The translations under genes were made by a program, and so were the position numbers. Shown piece after piece: positions 26,692-34,128 of a DNA stretch of 58,008 bases (position 1 is the stretch's first letter; each line of letters starts with the position of its first letter). Source of the DNA: an uncultured archaeon (GTDB lineage: Archaea; Halobacteriota; Methanosarcinia; Methanosarcinales; Methanoperedenaceae); the NCBI GenBank assembly GCA_902384525.1, contig CABMCA010000066.1, positions 1-58,008 of the forward strand, in the 5' to 3' direction. Below the pieces are notes generated by a model. That model was not told the origin of the DNA. It was given only the letters and a program-made list of their open reading frames with translations, and searched no databases.

Positions 26692-27330
26692 TTATTTTAA
26701 ATTATTTTCATTGGATTTTTTATTATTCAAAATTGAAGCCAATTTGATCAAACGAATCATTGTTTTACGCATGCTCTTTAATCCTTCCTCATCTTCTTTT
26801 GCCCCTTGTGCTCCTTTGTCCTTTGACCAGAACGTTCCGCCAAGGTTCGCCCCGAAAGAGCCTCCACCGACTGGAATTGCTTCATTGATTATATAAAAGT
26901 CCAGTATCGCCTGGATCGATGATTCCTGCCCGCCAATGCGGTCGCCTCCAACAGCAAAAGCTGCCCCGGGTTTGTTAAGGATAAAATGTGAGTCCTGGGC
27001 TGCAAGCGCCCTGCACCTGTCCATTATGACTTTTGTTTGTCCGCTGACCGATCCCTGATATACCGGTGTCCCTATTATGACAGCATCAGCCCATTTGAGT
27101 TTTTCATAAACCTCCTGCAGATCATCTTTATGGATGCATCCTATTTTCTCACGTATGCAGTAATCGCAATGGATGCAGAAGTTCATTTTTTTTCCCATTG
27201 CAGAAAAATATTCAGTCTCAACGTTATATTTTTCTTTTGCATATTTTAATGCTTCCTGCACAATGTAATCAGTTGCGCCTTTTTTCGGGCTTCCGCAAAT
27301 ACCAAAAAGTTTTATCCTGTGTTCGGTCAC
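26692..27330 (-). CDS. Iron-sulfur flavoprotein (Isf family)
   Basis: A flavodoxin-fold NADPH-dependent FMN reductase-like protein of 212 residues. The FMN phosphate loop is GICGSPKKGATD. The compact cysteine motif C-x2-C-x2-C-x6-C (CIHCDYCIREKIGC) is the [4Fe-4S] site that defines archaeal iron-sulfur flavoproteins, used in oxygen or peroxide defence and electron transfer. GTG 27330 is preferred over ATG 27390 because the fold begins just after it and because the hsp20 promoter (TTAAACTTAAATATG near 27370) would otherwise lie inside the gene. Divergent from hsp20. Confidence 0.85.
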   Translation of the reverse strand: MTEHRIKLFGICGSPKKGATDYIVQEALKYAKEKYNVETEYFSAMGKKMNFCIHCDYCIREKIGCIHKDDLQEVYEKLKWADAVIIGTPVYQGSVSGQTKVIMDRCRALAAQDSHFILNKPGAAFAVGGDRIGGQESSIQAILDFYIINEAIPVGGGSFGANLGGTFWSKDKGAQGAKEDEEGLKSMRKTMIRLIKLASILNNKKSNENNLK

Positions 27331-27421
27331 ATAATTTGAATTGGCAGGTATGCTCAAATAGATGACGGCGTTAAACTTAAATATGATCATTCACAGAAAT
27401 ACTATTGGAGGTTAGTTAGTA

Positions 27422-27877
27422 ATGGTAGAATCATGGGATGATTTTAGAAAATTTGAAGACACTATGAACAGGATGTTTGAGAACTTCTGGGGAAGACCAG
27501 CATCAAGGCATTTATTATCATCGGGAGAAAGCGGTGCTATTGTTCCTGCCGAAAATCGTGAACCTTTTATAGATGTGGTGGAAAGCGATAAAGAGATAAC
27601 TGCAACAGCAGAGATGCCAGGTCTTGAAAAGCCGGACATCCATATCAATGTCACAGAGGACAGGCTTGAGATATCGGCCGAGACAAAACAAGAAGAAAAG
27701 AAGGAAGAAAAAGGCTATATCTACAGGGAAAGACGAAGCGGCAGTTATTATCGGGCAATTTCTCTGCCGTCGCCGGTAGATCCTGACAAGTCAAAAGCAA
27801 CCTATAAGAACGGGATTCTTGAAGTTAAGATGCCCAAGACCGAGATCAAGAAGAAAACACCGCTCAAGGTCGAATAG
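27422..27877 (+). CDS. Small heat-shock protein Hsp20
   Basis: A 151-residue alpha-crystallin-type chaperone that holds unfolding proteins. The alpha-crystallin domain covers about residues 45-150: DVVESDKEITATAEMPG, YIYRERRSGSYYRAISLP, the hallmark YKNGILEVKMPK, and a C-terminal IKKKTPLKV tail. TGGAGGTTAGTTAGTA gives a strong ribosome site before ATG 27422. It is a single gene, followed by a clear terminator. Confidence 0.95.
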   Translation: MVESWDDFRKFEDTMNRMFENFWGRPASRHLLSSGESGAIVPAENREPFIDVVESDKEITATAEMPGLEKPDIHINVTEDRLEISAETKQEEKKEEKGYIYRERRSGSYYRAISLPSPVDPDKSKATYKNGILEVKMPKTEIKKKTPLKVE

Positions 27878-27883
27878 ATCAGT

Positions 27884-27915
27884 GATGGCTATAAGCCATC
27901 AAATACTATTTTTTT
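27884..27915. terminator. Hairpin and T-run between hsp20 and pac2
   Basis: GATGGCT-ATA-AGCCATC is a perfect 7-bp stem directly followed by AAATACTATTTTTTTAA. It lies 6 bases after the hsp20 stop and in the convergent gap with the pac2 gene. Confidence 0.65.
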
Positions 27916-27922
27916 AAAAAAT

Positions 27923-28684
27923 TTAACCTATATATCTTAAATCCTCATCTGTTGAAGCCGGCATCTGTCCCTGTTCCATTTCCCGCAGTTTTGCGACTAT
28001 CTTTTCCATCTCTGAGGCCCTTTCTTCCAGGGCTGCCATATCAACTTCTATTTCAAGGATCTTGCAAAGAACTTTAAGAACGGCCTGGGCGCTTTTAGGA
28101 TCAACAAGATATCCTGATGTTACACCCATGAGGCAGGCTGCATCAATACCGCGCAATTCCCCAAGGCCGAGGAGTAATCCTGATGCTCCCACAATACCGC
28201 CGCCTGGTTCATTGGGCTTGAATTCAACACCGTATCCTTTCAATTCCTTAACTAGTTTAATATTATTAGCTGCCCCAAGAACTGCATCAGTCTCGACGAG
28301 CTGGCCAACACCATATCCCCCAAGGGCATAAATTCGCTTTACCTTGAATTCTTCTGCTATATCAAGGAATACACCGGTCAATTCATAGTGTCCTTCATTC
28401 GTAGCGCTCTGGTGGTCCCCAATGAGTATTAATATATCATTTTTACCTTTTGATTTATATGCATATAATTCATTTTTTACAAGCCTGACAGTACCGTCAT
28501 CTTCAACAATGACCTGGGGGGGCAGATGCGGAGAGTAAATTTCCATTATTTTTTTTGCGCCCAGTTCCTCGATCATATGTTCTGCCACAAGTTTCCCCAC
28601 ATGCCCGACCCCGGGGAGCCCTTCGATAAGTATAGGGTCTTTAAGCCTGGGTTTTTTTGTCCGTAAGATTGTTGTCTTGATCAT
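27923..28684 (-). CDS. Proteasome assembly chaperone family (PAC2) protein
   Basis: A 253-residue PAC2 family protein (COG2047), related to archaeal PbaB/PbaA that bind proteasome subunits. Conserved features are LIEGLPGVGHVGKLVAEH, IGDHQSATNEGHYELT, LGGYGVGQ and LMGVTSGYLVDP; a coiled coil closes the protein (LEERASEMEKIVAKLREME). Its ATG overlaps the nop10 stop (ATGA), making it the last gene of the ribosomal/replication operon. Whether it acts on the proteasome or on tRNA/ribosome biogenesis is unproven. Confidence 0.88.
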   Translation of the reverse strand: MIKTTILRTKKPRLKDPILIEGLPGVGHVGKLVAEHMIEELGAKKIMEIYSPHLPPQVIVEDDGTVRLVKNELYAYKSKGKNDILILIGDHQSATNEGHYELTGVFLDIAEEFKVKRIYALGGYGVGQLVETDAVLGAANNIKLVKELKGYGVEFKPNEPGGGIVGASGLLLGLGELRGIDAACLMGVTSGYLVDPKSAQAVLKVLCKILEIEVDMAALEERASEMEKIVAKLREMEQGQMPASTDEDLRYIG

Positions 28685-28839
28685 GATTCTGTTTTCTTGG
28701 TTATCCGCCTGTATTTCCCATATCTGTCTTCAAGAGAAAACCGGGCAGGACGAGAATATTTTGTCGGGGAGCCGCACAGGGGACAGATTTCCTTTAGCGT
28801 GTATCTCCCACATTTGCATTTTCTGATCTTTGATACCAT
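28681..28839 (-). CDS. nop10: H/ACA RNP component Nop10
   Basis: A 52-residue protein (MVSKIRKCKCGRYTLKEICPLCGS...), too short for many gene callers. The zinc ribbon CKC...CPLCG and the basic tail ARFSLEDRYGKYRR are the standard Nop10 signature. It binds Cbf5 in H/ACA ribonucleoproteins that make pseudouridine in rRNA. It sits in its usual place between aif2a and pac2, 17 bases after the former and overlapping the latter by 4 bases. Confidence 0.95.
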   Translation of the reverse strand: MVSKIRKCKCGRYTLKEICPLCGSPTKYSRPARFSLEDRYGKYRRITKKTES

Positions 28840-28856
28840 AGGTGCAGTTTTTGATA

Positions 28857-29660
28857 CTACGAGCCGGCTTTTTGTTCACTATGCCTGTAGAACTCACCAT
28901 TTCCACCTGCTTTTTCTATTATCTTGATAGCCGATTGCGCTGCGTTCTTAAGTACGCCTTCAGCCTTCTTATAATCAGGCGCTATAACATGAATCCTGTA
29001 CCTGGGTGCGCCCACATAACTAATATCTACCTTTATATCATTACTATTGACTTTATTTGCGGCGATAAGGGCTTTGCGTATATATTCTATCCCATCAGGG
29101 AGATAGCATGTCAGGTCTATATAACCTGATATATCAACCTGCGGTTTTTTCAGGTTATCATTCGCGACTTTTGTGATCGCATCAGCAACTTCTTTTTCCA
29201 CTCCAATTTTTGTCAGGAACGATGCACCTTCAGATCTTGAATTTTCAAATGCTGCATAAACACTGCCAAATTTGGCATAGAAAAGGTCAGTCAATTTGGG
29301 AAGGTCTTCTGTGCTTATTTTAGCGGTCTTGGCAACATATTCGATCCATTTCTCCGCTTTCTGTTCATTCTTCCATTGCTGGATCTTTTCACGGCGCTGG
29401 TGCTCATTTACATCCTTGAGCGAAAGGTCGATATGATGTTTTGCCGTATCAACATAGAGTACTTTGCAGACTATCTTCTGGCCTTCCCTCACATGGTCCC
29501 TTATGTACTTGACCCAGCCGGAAGCCACATCCGATATATGGATCAATCCTTCTTTATGTCCGTATTCATCAAGTTCTACGAAAGCCCCAAAATCGGTAAC
29601 CCTCTTAACGCTGCATACAACATTGTCACCTTCATCGGGCCATCCGCTTCTTTCCATCAC
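28857..29660 (-). CDS. Translation initiation factor aIF2 alpha subunit
   Basis: A 267-residue aIF2-alpha, which joins beta and gamma subunits to bring initiator tRNA to the ribosome. An S1/OB domain lies at residues 10-82 ([21 protein letters not shown]), a helical domain at about 90-170, and an alpha-beta domain ([18 protein letters not shown]) from 180. ATG 29660 overlaps the S27e stop by 4 bases. The gene order rpl44e-rps27e-aif2a-nop10 is conserved across archaea. Confidence 0.96.
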   Translation of the reverse strand: MMERSGWPDEGDNVVCSVKRVTDFGAFVELDEYGHKEGLIHISDVASGWVKYIRDHVREGQKIVCKVLYVDTAKHHIDLSLKDVNEHQRREKIQQWKNEQKAEKWIEYVAKTAKISTEDLPKLTDLFYAKFGSVYAAFENSRSEGASFLTKIGVEKEVADAITKVANDNLKKPQVDISGYIDLTCYLPDGIEYIRKALIAANKVNSNDIKVDISYVGAPRYRIHVIAPDYKKAEGVLKNAAQSAIKIIEKAGGNGEFYRHSEQKAGS

Positions 29661-29830
29661 TCAAGAACCTCTATGATCTGTGTTTTTACGAATGCTTTAC
29701 CGCCTGTTGGTTCGGAAAGTGTCCTGTTGCATACAAGACAGGTCACGGGAGTGCTTGCGCATCCGAAAATGACCTGCTCATTCTCACAGTCGTTACATTT
29801 TACTTTTAAAAATCTGCTCTTTGGTTCCAT
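29657..29830 (-). CDS. Ribosomal protein S27e
   Basis: Fifty-seven residues from ATG 29830 ([15 protein letters not shown]). The zinc finger is CNDC...CLVCN, and GCASTPVTC and EPTGGKA are family hallmarks. An upstream in-frame ATG at 29872 would run into the L44e gene and add 14 non-homologous residues, so it was not chosen. There are 2 bases between the L44e stop and this start. Confidence 0.95.
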   Translation of the reverse strand: MEPKSRFLKVKCNDCENEQVIFGCASTPVTCLVCNRTLSEPTGGKAFVKTQIIEVLE

Positions 29831-29832
29831 AA

Positions 29833-30117
29833 TTAAGACTCCACGATCTCGAATTTCCCTGACCTGAAACATTTGGGTTTCTGATGTGCTTTCTTACAGG
29901 TTTTGCATCTGTATCTCAGGTTAATACGCTTTGTGGGCTTGTCCCCTCCGGGTACTTTTGAGAATTTGCCTGAATTTCCGATCCCTGTATGCCTGGCCTT
30001 TTGCCTGACTATTCTTGTCAATGTCGATGCTTGCCCCTTTTTTACTCTTTCCACTACGTGCGGTGTATGGGTCTTGCATGACGGACAATATGTATTGAAG
30101 TTTTTGGGTATTTTCAT
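29833..30117 (-). CDS. Ribosomal protein L44e
   Basis: Ninety-four residues from ATG 30117 ([14 protein letters not shown]), the conserved start; an ATG three codons earlier is less likely. Two CxxC pairs (CPSC and CKTC) form the zinc site, and the middle is basic ([15 protein letters not shown]). It binds near the E site of the large subunit. The gene starts 5 bases after gins51. Confidence 0.96.
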   Translation of the reverse strand: MKIPKNFNTYCPSCKTHTPHVVERVKKGQASTLTRIVRQKARHTGIGNSGKFSKVPGGDKPTKRINLRYRCKTCKKAHQKPKCFRSGKFEIVES

Positions 30118-30122
30118 GAGAA

Positions 30123-30914
30123 TCACCTTTTAACCATGATCTGAATGGCTGCTTTGCGATTGATCAATGCTTTAGCATTCACCGTCGATAACACAGCAAC
30201 ATCTTCCTTTGCCAGTGTATAATTGCGTCCATCGACTCCTACAAATGTTGGAATGTCTTTTAGCAGACGCACCACAATGTATTCTTTACTTATATCCTTT
30301 TTGTCTGGAAGCTCTTTACTTATATCATTTTTTTCCGGGGATTGTTTACTTATATCGTTTTTCTCCGGAGGTTGTTTACTTATATCGCTTTTCTCTGGAA
30401 GTTCTTTAATTATATCGTTTCTCTGCGTGGGAAGTAATTCGGGTAACCTGTCTTCCCCCGGCAAAACTACAGGCTGGTGATAGACCAGCTTCTCTCTATT
30501 GAATATCCTGTTGACTATTTCACTTCTCCATTCCGTCATCACTTCAAGAAGCCTGTTATAGAATATCCTTTCTTCACTGGTCATGGAATCAAGGTTTTGT
30601 TTTTCCTTCTGTCTTGAAGTCTCATGAAGGGACATTTCTGCATTATACCTTGCTTCATTGATTATTTTGGTCGTCCGCTTATATATTATGCTCTCGATAG
30701 CGTTTTTGACCGTTTTTTGTTCATCCTCGATAATGGCATGCTTTGTACTGTACTGATCATTGATCTTGCGTTTTTCATCTTCAAGGCCCTGGATCTGTTG
30801 GACTATATTCCCGTAAAAATCATGCTCAAGGGGAACAAGTTTCTTTCGCTCCTCTCTTTCTACTTTCAGTATGTTCTCAAGATTTATCCGGGATTTTTCA
30901 GGTTTTTCAGGCAT
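30123..30914 (-). CDS. GINS complex subunit Gins51 with repeat-expanded linker
   Basis: A 263-residue GINS15/51-type subunit of the archaeal replicative helicase complex. The helical A domain covers about residues 1-155, and the small beta B domain is at the C-terminus ([18 protein letters not shown]), the order of Sld5/Psf1-type subunits. Between them four units of a 10-residue repeat (PEKNDISKQ-type, Lys/Asp/Ser rich) make a flexible linker, coded by 30-bp DNA repeats. Start overlaps the end of priS by 8 bases; primase-GINS pairing is common in archaea. Confidence 0.9.
   Translation of the reverse strand: MPEKPEKSRINLENILKVEREERKKLVPLEHDFYGNIVQQIQGLEDEKRKINDQYSTKHAIIEDEQKTVKNAIESIIYKRTTKIINEARYNAEMSLHETSRQKEKQNLDSMTSEERIFYNRLLEVMTEWRSEIVNRIFNREKLVYHQPVVLPGEDRLPELLPTQRNDIIKELPEKSDISKQPPEKNDISKQSPEKNDISKELPDKKDISKEYIVVRLLKDIPTFVGVDGRNYTLAKEDVAVLSTVNAKALINRKAAIQIMVKR
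30283..30431. repeat. In-frame 30-bp minisatellite in gins51
   Basis: Units at 30283, 30313, 30343, 30373 and a partial one at 30403 each contain T-TTTACTTATATC followed by a T/C-rich half. There are 4.9 contiguous copies with no spacers, all in frame on the complement strand, so copy-number change would alter only the linker length of Gins51. Confidence 0.85.
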
Positions 30915-32295
30915 ATTCAGCAGCTCCGCGGCACATTAGATAGATTGCCGCATATTCTGGCAGGGTGTTCTTACCTTCTGTAACTGTAAAGCTTTTTCCT
31001 TTCATTTCAACTTTTGAATTCTGGGGACGAAGAGGCGGGATAACCTCTATATCAATAATCCTTTCACTGAATACCACGGCATCATTAAGAGGCTCAAAAT
31101 TTTTGAATTCAGAATGTGACAACGGCACGACCCGCATCCCTGAACCGCCATGAAGAGAGGAAGGCAGCCTTATAAGACGCCGGATATCGGCTGTAACGGG
31201 TTCATCTGTATGGCCACCTCCTAAATGAATACTTTCGTCTTGAACGGCTTGATAAACTATTGCATCAAACAGATACGTAATTTTTGGAAAGTCAATTTTT
31301 CCATTTTTAATCATCTCTATAGATTTTGGATTTTCTGCATATTTCTTAAGGTTTCTTAATTTAGCTGTTGTTTCTAAATTAAAATTCCACAAATTATTAA
31401 TAATTAATACGTCTCGAACCTTTTCTTCGGGAATATCTATTTCAGCTGAAATTTGTTTAATATTCATTTTATAATTTTTTGCATCTTGAATTATTCTTTG
31501 TATCATCTCTTCTGAAATGTTTTTGATGTTAGCATTTTTCAAATTATAATTTCTAATTAAATTTTCAATTTGACTTGAAGCTTCCAAATAATCTTTTTTT
31601 GAAATATCTATTAAAAAATGAATTAGAAATTGACTTATTCGTTTACCCCATCCTTTATCAAAAGAAATTATTCTCTTTGATGAATCCAGTTGTATTTTCT
31701 TAAATTTTCCGAAGGTTTGAACCACATGTTTTTCTGGTTCGAAAAAATATTTTGGATCCAATCCCGTAGCGCTCACATAATCCACGATTTCCCTTCGTTC
31801 AGCGCTTTCTAGCCTAAGCACCTTCGGGTCACGCACATGTATATGGTACCCACGACCTCCTGAAAATACTATGCTCACATAATTTTCGGAAAAGCCAAAG
31901 TCCTCAAGGAGAAACTCAAGGAGCTTCCCGGTTTCGGATTTTACATTTGAAAGCATTTCTGAATATGACCTTGCTTTTCCTGGCAAATGGTCTGCATCAA
32001 GATCAAAGATCAGGTCAGCTCCCTGCCATTTTTTCTCTTTCATGGTGCCAGCGCCGGGGAATTCGTAATATGCAGCAGAATGGTACGCATGCGCCGGAAC
32101 CATCCCGCGAATATAATCCAGCGCTTCGTTTTCCCTGGAAAAAGCTTTGTGGCGGCGCATCACGACTTCGGGAAGTTCATCAAAGAATATAAAACCCCAT
32201 TCGCGCCTCGTGAAATCATGAGGCAGGTCAGGTTGGGAGTTCATGTAATAATCTGCAAACCTTTTCCTCAAAAATTCCTTTGTCCTGAAATTCAC
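30907..32295 (-). CDS. priS: DNA primase small catalytic subunit
   Basis: A 462-residue PriS, the catalytic subunit of the heterodimeric archaeal/eukaryal primase. Metal motif DLIFDLDAD carries Asp98 and Asp100, the SGGRGYHIHV motif is at 145-154, and the third motif RLPSSLHGGSG lies near residue 385. It is longer than the 330-420 typical of the family because of an AT-rich, Lys/Asn/Ile-rich middle (about residues 205-345) that looks like an added helical region. It is the first gene of the operon that continues with gins51. PriL is not in the window. Confidence 0.94.
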   Translation of the reverse strand: MNFRTKEFLRKRFADYYMNSQPDLPHDFTRREWGFIFFDELPEVVMRRHKAFSRENEALDYIRGMVPAHAYHSAAYYEFPGAGTMKEKKWQGADLIFDLDADHLPGKARSYSEMLSNVKSETGKLLEFLLEDFGFSENYVSIVFSGGRGYHIHVRDPKVLRLESAERREIVDYVSATGLDPKYFFEPEKHVVQTFGKFKKIQLDSSKRIISFDKGWGKRISQFLIHFLIDISKKDYLEASSQIENLIRNYNLKNANIKNISEEMIQRIIQDAKNYKMNIKQISAEIDIPEEKVRDVLIINNLWNFNLETTAKLRNLKKYAENPKSIEMIKNGKIDFPKITYLFDAIVYQAVQDESIHLGGGHTDEPVTADIRRLIRLPSSLHGGSGMRVVPLSHSEFKNFEPLNDAVVFSERIIDIEVIPPLRPQNSKVEMKGKSFTVTEGKNTLPEYAAIYLMCRGAAEYA

Positions 32296-32446
32296 GAGTT
32301 TTTATTGTCCTGCAAGTTTAAAACCATAATGTATCTAACCGGGTTTATTTATAGTAGTACCACTCTATTAGCGCTGGAAAAGGAGAAGAATTTCAAACTT
32401 ATTATTAATGTGGTTTTTCCATGTTGATCCATAAAACCATAATATT

Positions 32447-32520
32447 GGGCTCGTAGTATAGTCCGGATAGTACTTGGGCCTCCGGAGCCTAGGACCTGGG
32501 TTCAAATCCCAGCGAGCCCG
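32447..32520 (+). tRNA. tRNA-Arg (anticodon CCG)
   Basis: A complete cloverleaf: acceptor GGGCTCG/CGAGCCC with discriminator G, D stem GTAT/GTAC, anticodon stem TGGGC/GCCTA with loop CTCCGGA (anticodon CCG), and T arm CTGGG-TTCAAAT-CCCAG. No intron and no encoded CCA. It would read CGG codons. It lies between priS and a small gene that carries an IS insertion. Confidence 0.95.
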
Positions 32521-32533
32521 TAAATGTCTAAAA

Positions 32534-32603
32534 ACAATCCGATACTAATCATTACTAGTATTATAATAACAATCCGATAATAATCATTACCATTATTATA
32601 ATT
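32534..32603. repeat. 35-bp direct tandem repeat after the tRNA
   Basis: ACAATCCGATA-TAATCATTAC occurs twice, at 32534-32568 and 32569-32603, followed each time by a TATTATAAT-like stretch. It is AT-rich and lies between the tRNA and the promoter of the following small gene. It could be a regulatory or replication-slippage product. Confidence 0.6.
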
Positions 32604-32610
32604 TCGTTTA

Positions 32611-32628
32611 GATAAATTTAAATATCTT
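32611..32628 (+). promoter_or_regulatory. TATA element shared with the pilus ATPase gene
   Basis: GATAAATTTAAATATCTT lies 62 bases before the ATG of the small gene at 32673. The first 14 bases are identical to those at 35584, upstream of the TadA-like gene. Confidence 0.5.
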
Positions 32629-32672
32629 GATGGATTATACTCTATTAAATAACAATTGTGAGGAAGGGTTAT

Positions 32673-32825
32673 ATGTCAAAAAATTCTAAAACAGGAATCA
32701 TCGTTGAATGGGATAGAGGAATGGCAACAGGGTTCGCATCAAAACAAGAAGCTGAGCGGTTTATTGAGCATATATGCATGAAAACCGCGCCACACCTGGA
32801 TTATAGTATTTACCGTCAAATGTGA
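32673..32825 (+). CDS. Small protein interrupted near its end by an IS605-type element
   Basis: ATG 32673 follows GTGAGGAAGGGTTAT. The 50-codon frame (MSKNSKTGIIVEWDRGMATGF...) ends in a TGA at 32823-32825 that lies in the right end of the IS inserted at 32821/32822. Without the element, host sequence just beyond its left end (near 34117) could continue the frame for about five codons to a TAA, so only the last residues were altered. Family unknown. The product is soluble and charged. Confidence 0.5.
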   Translation: MSKNSKTGIIVEWDRGMATGFASKQEAERFIEHICMKTAPHLDYSIYRQM

Positions 32826-34002
32826 ACCACTCCGGGCTAAAGCCACGGAGCGTCCCGCTGCATCGACCCTCTATGAGTAGTCCTTGACGGGCGTTAATTC
32901 CGGTAGTTCCTACCGTACTCGGTCTATTTTCGATCAATATCGCAGATACCCGATCACGTTTCATTACAAGACCACATTGAGGACACCGATGTATCCTCAA
33001 TGACAGGTCTTTCGGTACAGGATATCCACAGATACAGGTTTGGGATGTTCCAGCCGGATTAACGAACTCCACTACTTTTCCGGCACATTCTGCCTTGAAT
33101 TTCGTGAAATTCATCAACTGATTCCAGCCAGCATCGGATATTGATTTAGCAAGATGATGATTCCGAACCATGTTCTTGATCTGCAAATCCTCAAACTTGA
33201 TATGGTCATAATTATTGACAAGCATTCTTGACGTTTTATGAGCAAAATCTGTTCTTTGATTCCTGATTTTTCTATGGGTTTTTGAAACAATGATTCGCTG
33301 CTTATTCCTTTTCCCCGACCCCTTCTTTTTCCAGCTTAACCGCTTCTGTTCCAGTGTCAGTTTTCCTTCCGATTTTCGCAGGAATTTTGGCGGTTCAATC
33401 TCTTCCCCGCTGCTCAGGGTTATCAGTGAAATTAGCCCTGCATCAATTCCTGTTTTGGTCTTGATCTTGACCGGAGGATGATCTTCAATTTCACATGAAA
33501 ATGAAACATACCACTGGTCAATATCTTTTTTGATCGTACAGGTCTTGATTTTGCCTTCAATCTCTCTATGCTGGATTATCCTGATATTCCCTATTTTCGA
33601 GAGATTGAGTTTTCCATCTTCAAGTCCAAAACCTGATTGGGGATACGTGAAAATGTTGTACCTGTTCCTTCCCTGAAACCGTGGATAGCCAAAGCCATTA
33701 AAGAAATTCTTGAAACTCTTATCGACTCTTTTTATCACATCTTGAAGTACCTGAGAATAGACATCTTTCTGGAATGATGTTTTTGTGACTGCCAATTCTC
33801 TTTTCTGTTCGTAATAGTTAACCCATTCGGGTTTGCCCCACGGAAATACATCAAAATCCTTTTTCAATCTGTTAAGCTCAGCCTGTCGTTTTCGTTCTCC
33901 AAGACAATCGTTATAAAGATGTCTGCAAGTAGCAAGAGTCCTGTTCAATTTAACCTCTTGATTCTTGTTTGGATAGATTCGGAACTTGCAGGATTTATTC
34001 AT
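32761..34002 (-). CDS. tnpB: TnpB-like RNA-guided endonuclease
   Basis: A 413-residue TnpB/OrfB protein. An N-terminal HTH region (NKSCKFRIYPNKNQEVKLNRTL) is followed by the RuvC-like nuclease with Asp in TGIDAGLISL, Glu in IKFEDLQIKNM and Asp in KRDRVSA. The zinc ribbon's second pair is CPQCG, but the first is CIC rather than CxxC, a one-residue deletion relative to the copy at window start. The last 20 residues, from about 32821 to 32761, are coded by host DNA beyond the element's right end. No tnpA is present, so movement would need a transposase supplied elsewhere. Confidence 0.9.
   Translation of the reverse strand: MNKSCKFRIYPNKNQEVKLNRTLATCRHLYNDCLGERKRQAELNRLKKDFDVFPWGKPEWVNYYEQKRELAVTKTSFQKDVYSQVLQDVIKRVDKSFKNFFNGFGYPRFQGRNRYNIFTYPQSGFGLEDGKLNLSKIGNIRIIQHREIEGKIKTCTIKKDIDQWYVSFSCEIEDHPPVKIKTKTGIDAGLISLITLSSGEEIEPPKFLRKSEGKLTLEQKRLSWKKKGSGKRNKQRIIVSKTHRKIRNQRTDFAHKTSRMLVNNYDHIKFEDLQIKNMVRNHHLAKSISDAGWNQLMNFTKFKAECAGKVVEFVNPAGTSQTCICGYPVPKDLSLRIHRCPQCGLVMKRDRVSAILIENRPSTVGTTGINARQGLLIEGRCSGTLRGFSPEWFTFDGKYYNPGVARFSCIYAQ
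32830..32850 (-). other. Right-end hairpin / guide RNA scaffold candidate
   Basis: CTCCG-GGCT-AA-AGCC-A-CGGAG folds into a 9-bp stem with one bulge. It lies 8 bases inside the element's right terminus, as does the hairpin at 219-239. In TnpB systems the RNA covering this end is the omega RNA, with the guide taken from flanking DNA immediately beyond GTTCAC. Confidence 0.6.
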
Positions 34003-34082
34003 TTAGCGATTGCATTCGTTTCATGATAGATATTACTGATGTTAGTAGTGTGAAAGTATTATTTCAAGGGGTCTGATTCATT

Positions 34083-34100
34083 TGCGCCTTGAAAGGCGCA
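34083..34100 (-). other. Left-end hairpin of the TnpB element
   Basis: TGCGCCTT-GA-AAGGCGCA is a perfect 8-bp stem with a 2-base loop, 80 bases upstream of the tnpB start. It fits the subterminal hairpin recognised by the HUH transposase in IS605 elements. It could alternatively terminate the HerA-like transcript. Confidence 0.55.
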
Positions 34101-34128
34101 GGGTTCTCTACTCCTTTGACCCGATTTT

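Larger units (their letters stand above)
32822..34115 (-). mobile_element. TnpB-only IS605/IS1341-type element
   Basis: The right end (GTTCAC, complement of 32822-32827) lies next to a hairpin at 32830-32850. The left end lies beyond a hairpin at 34083-34100; its exact base is uncertain by about 15. The element is about 1.3 kb, has no inverted terminal repeats and no target duplication. It separates the 5' part of the small gene at 32673 from a region just after the HerA-like gene. Confidence 0.75.

Noticed and set aside
30283-30431. Thirty-base repeats as a CRISPR array
   Set aside because: Units are contiguous without spacers and are in frame inside the Gins51 linker.
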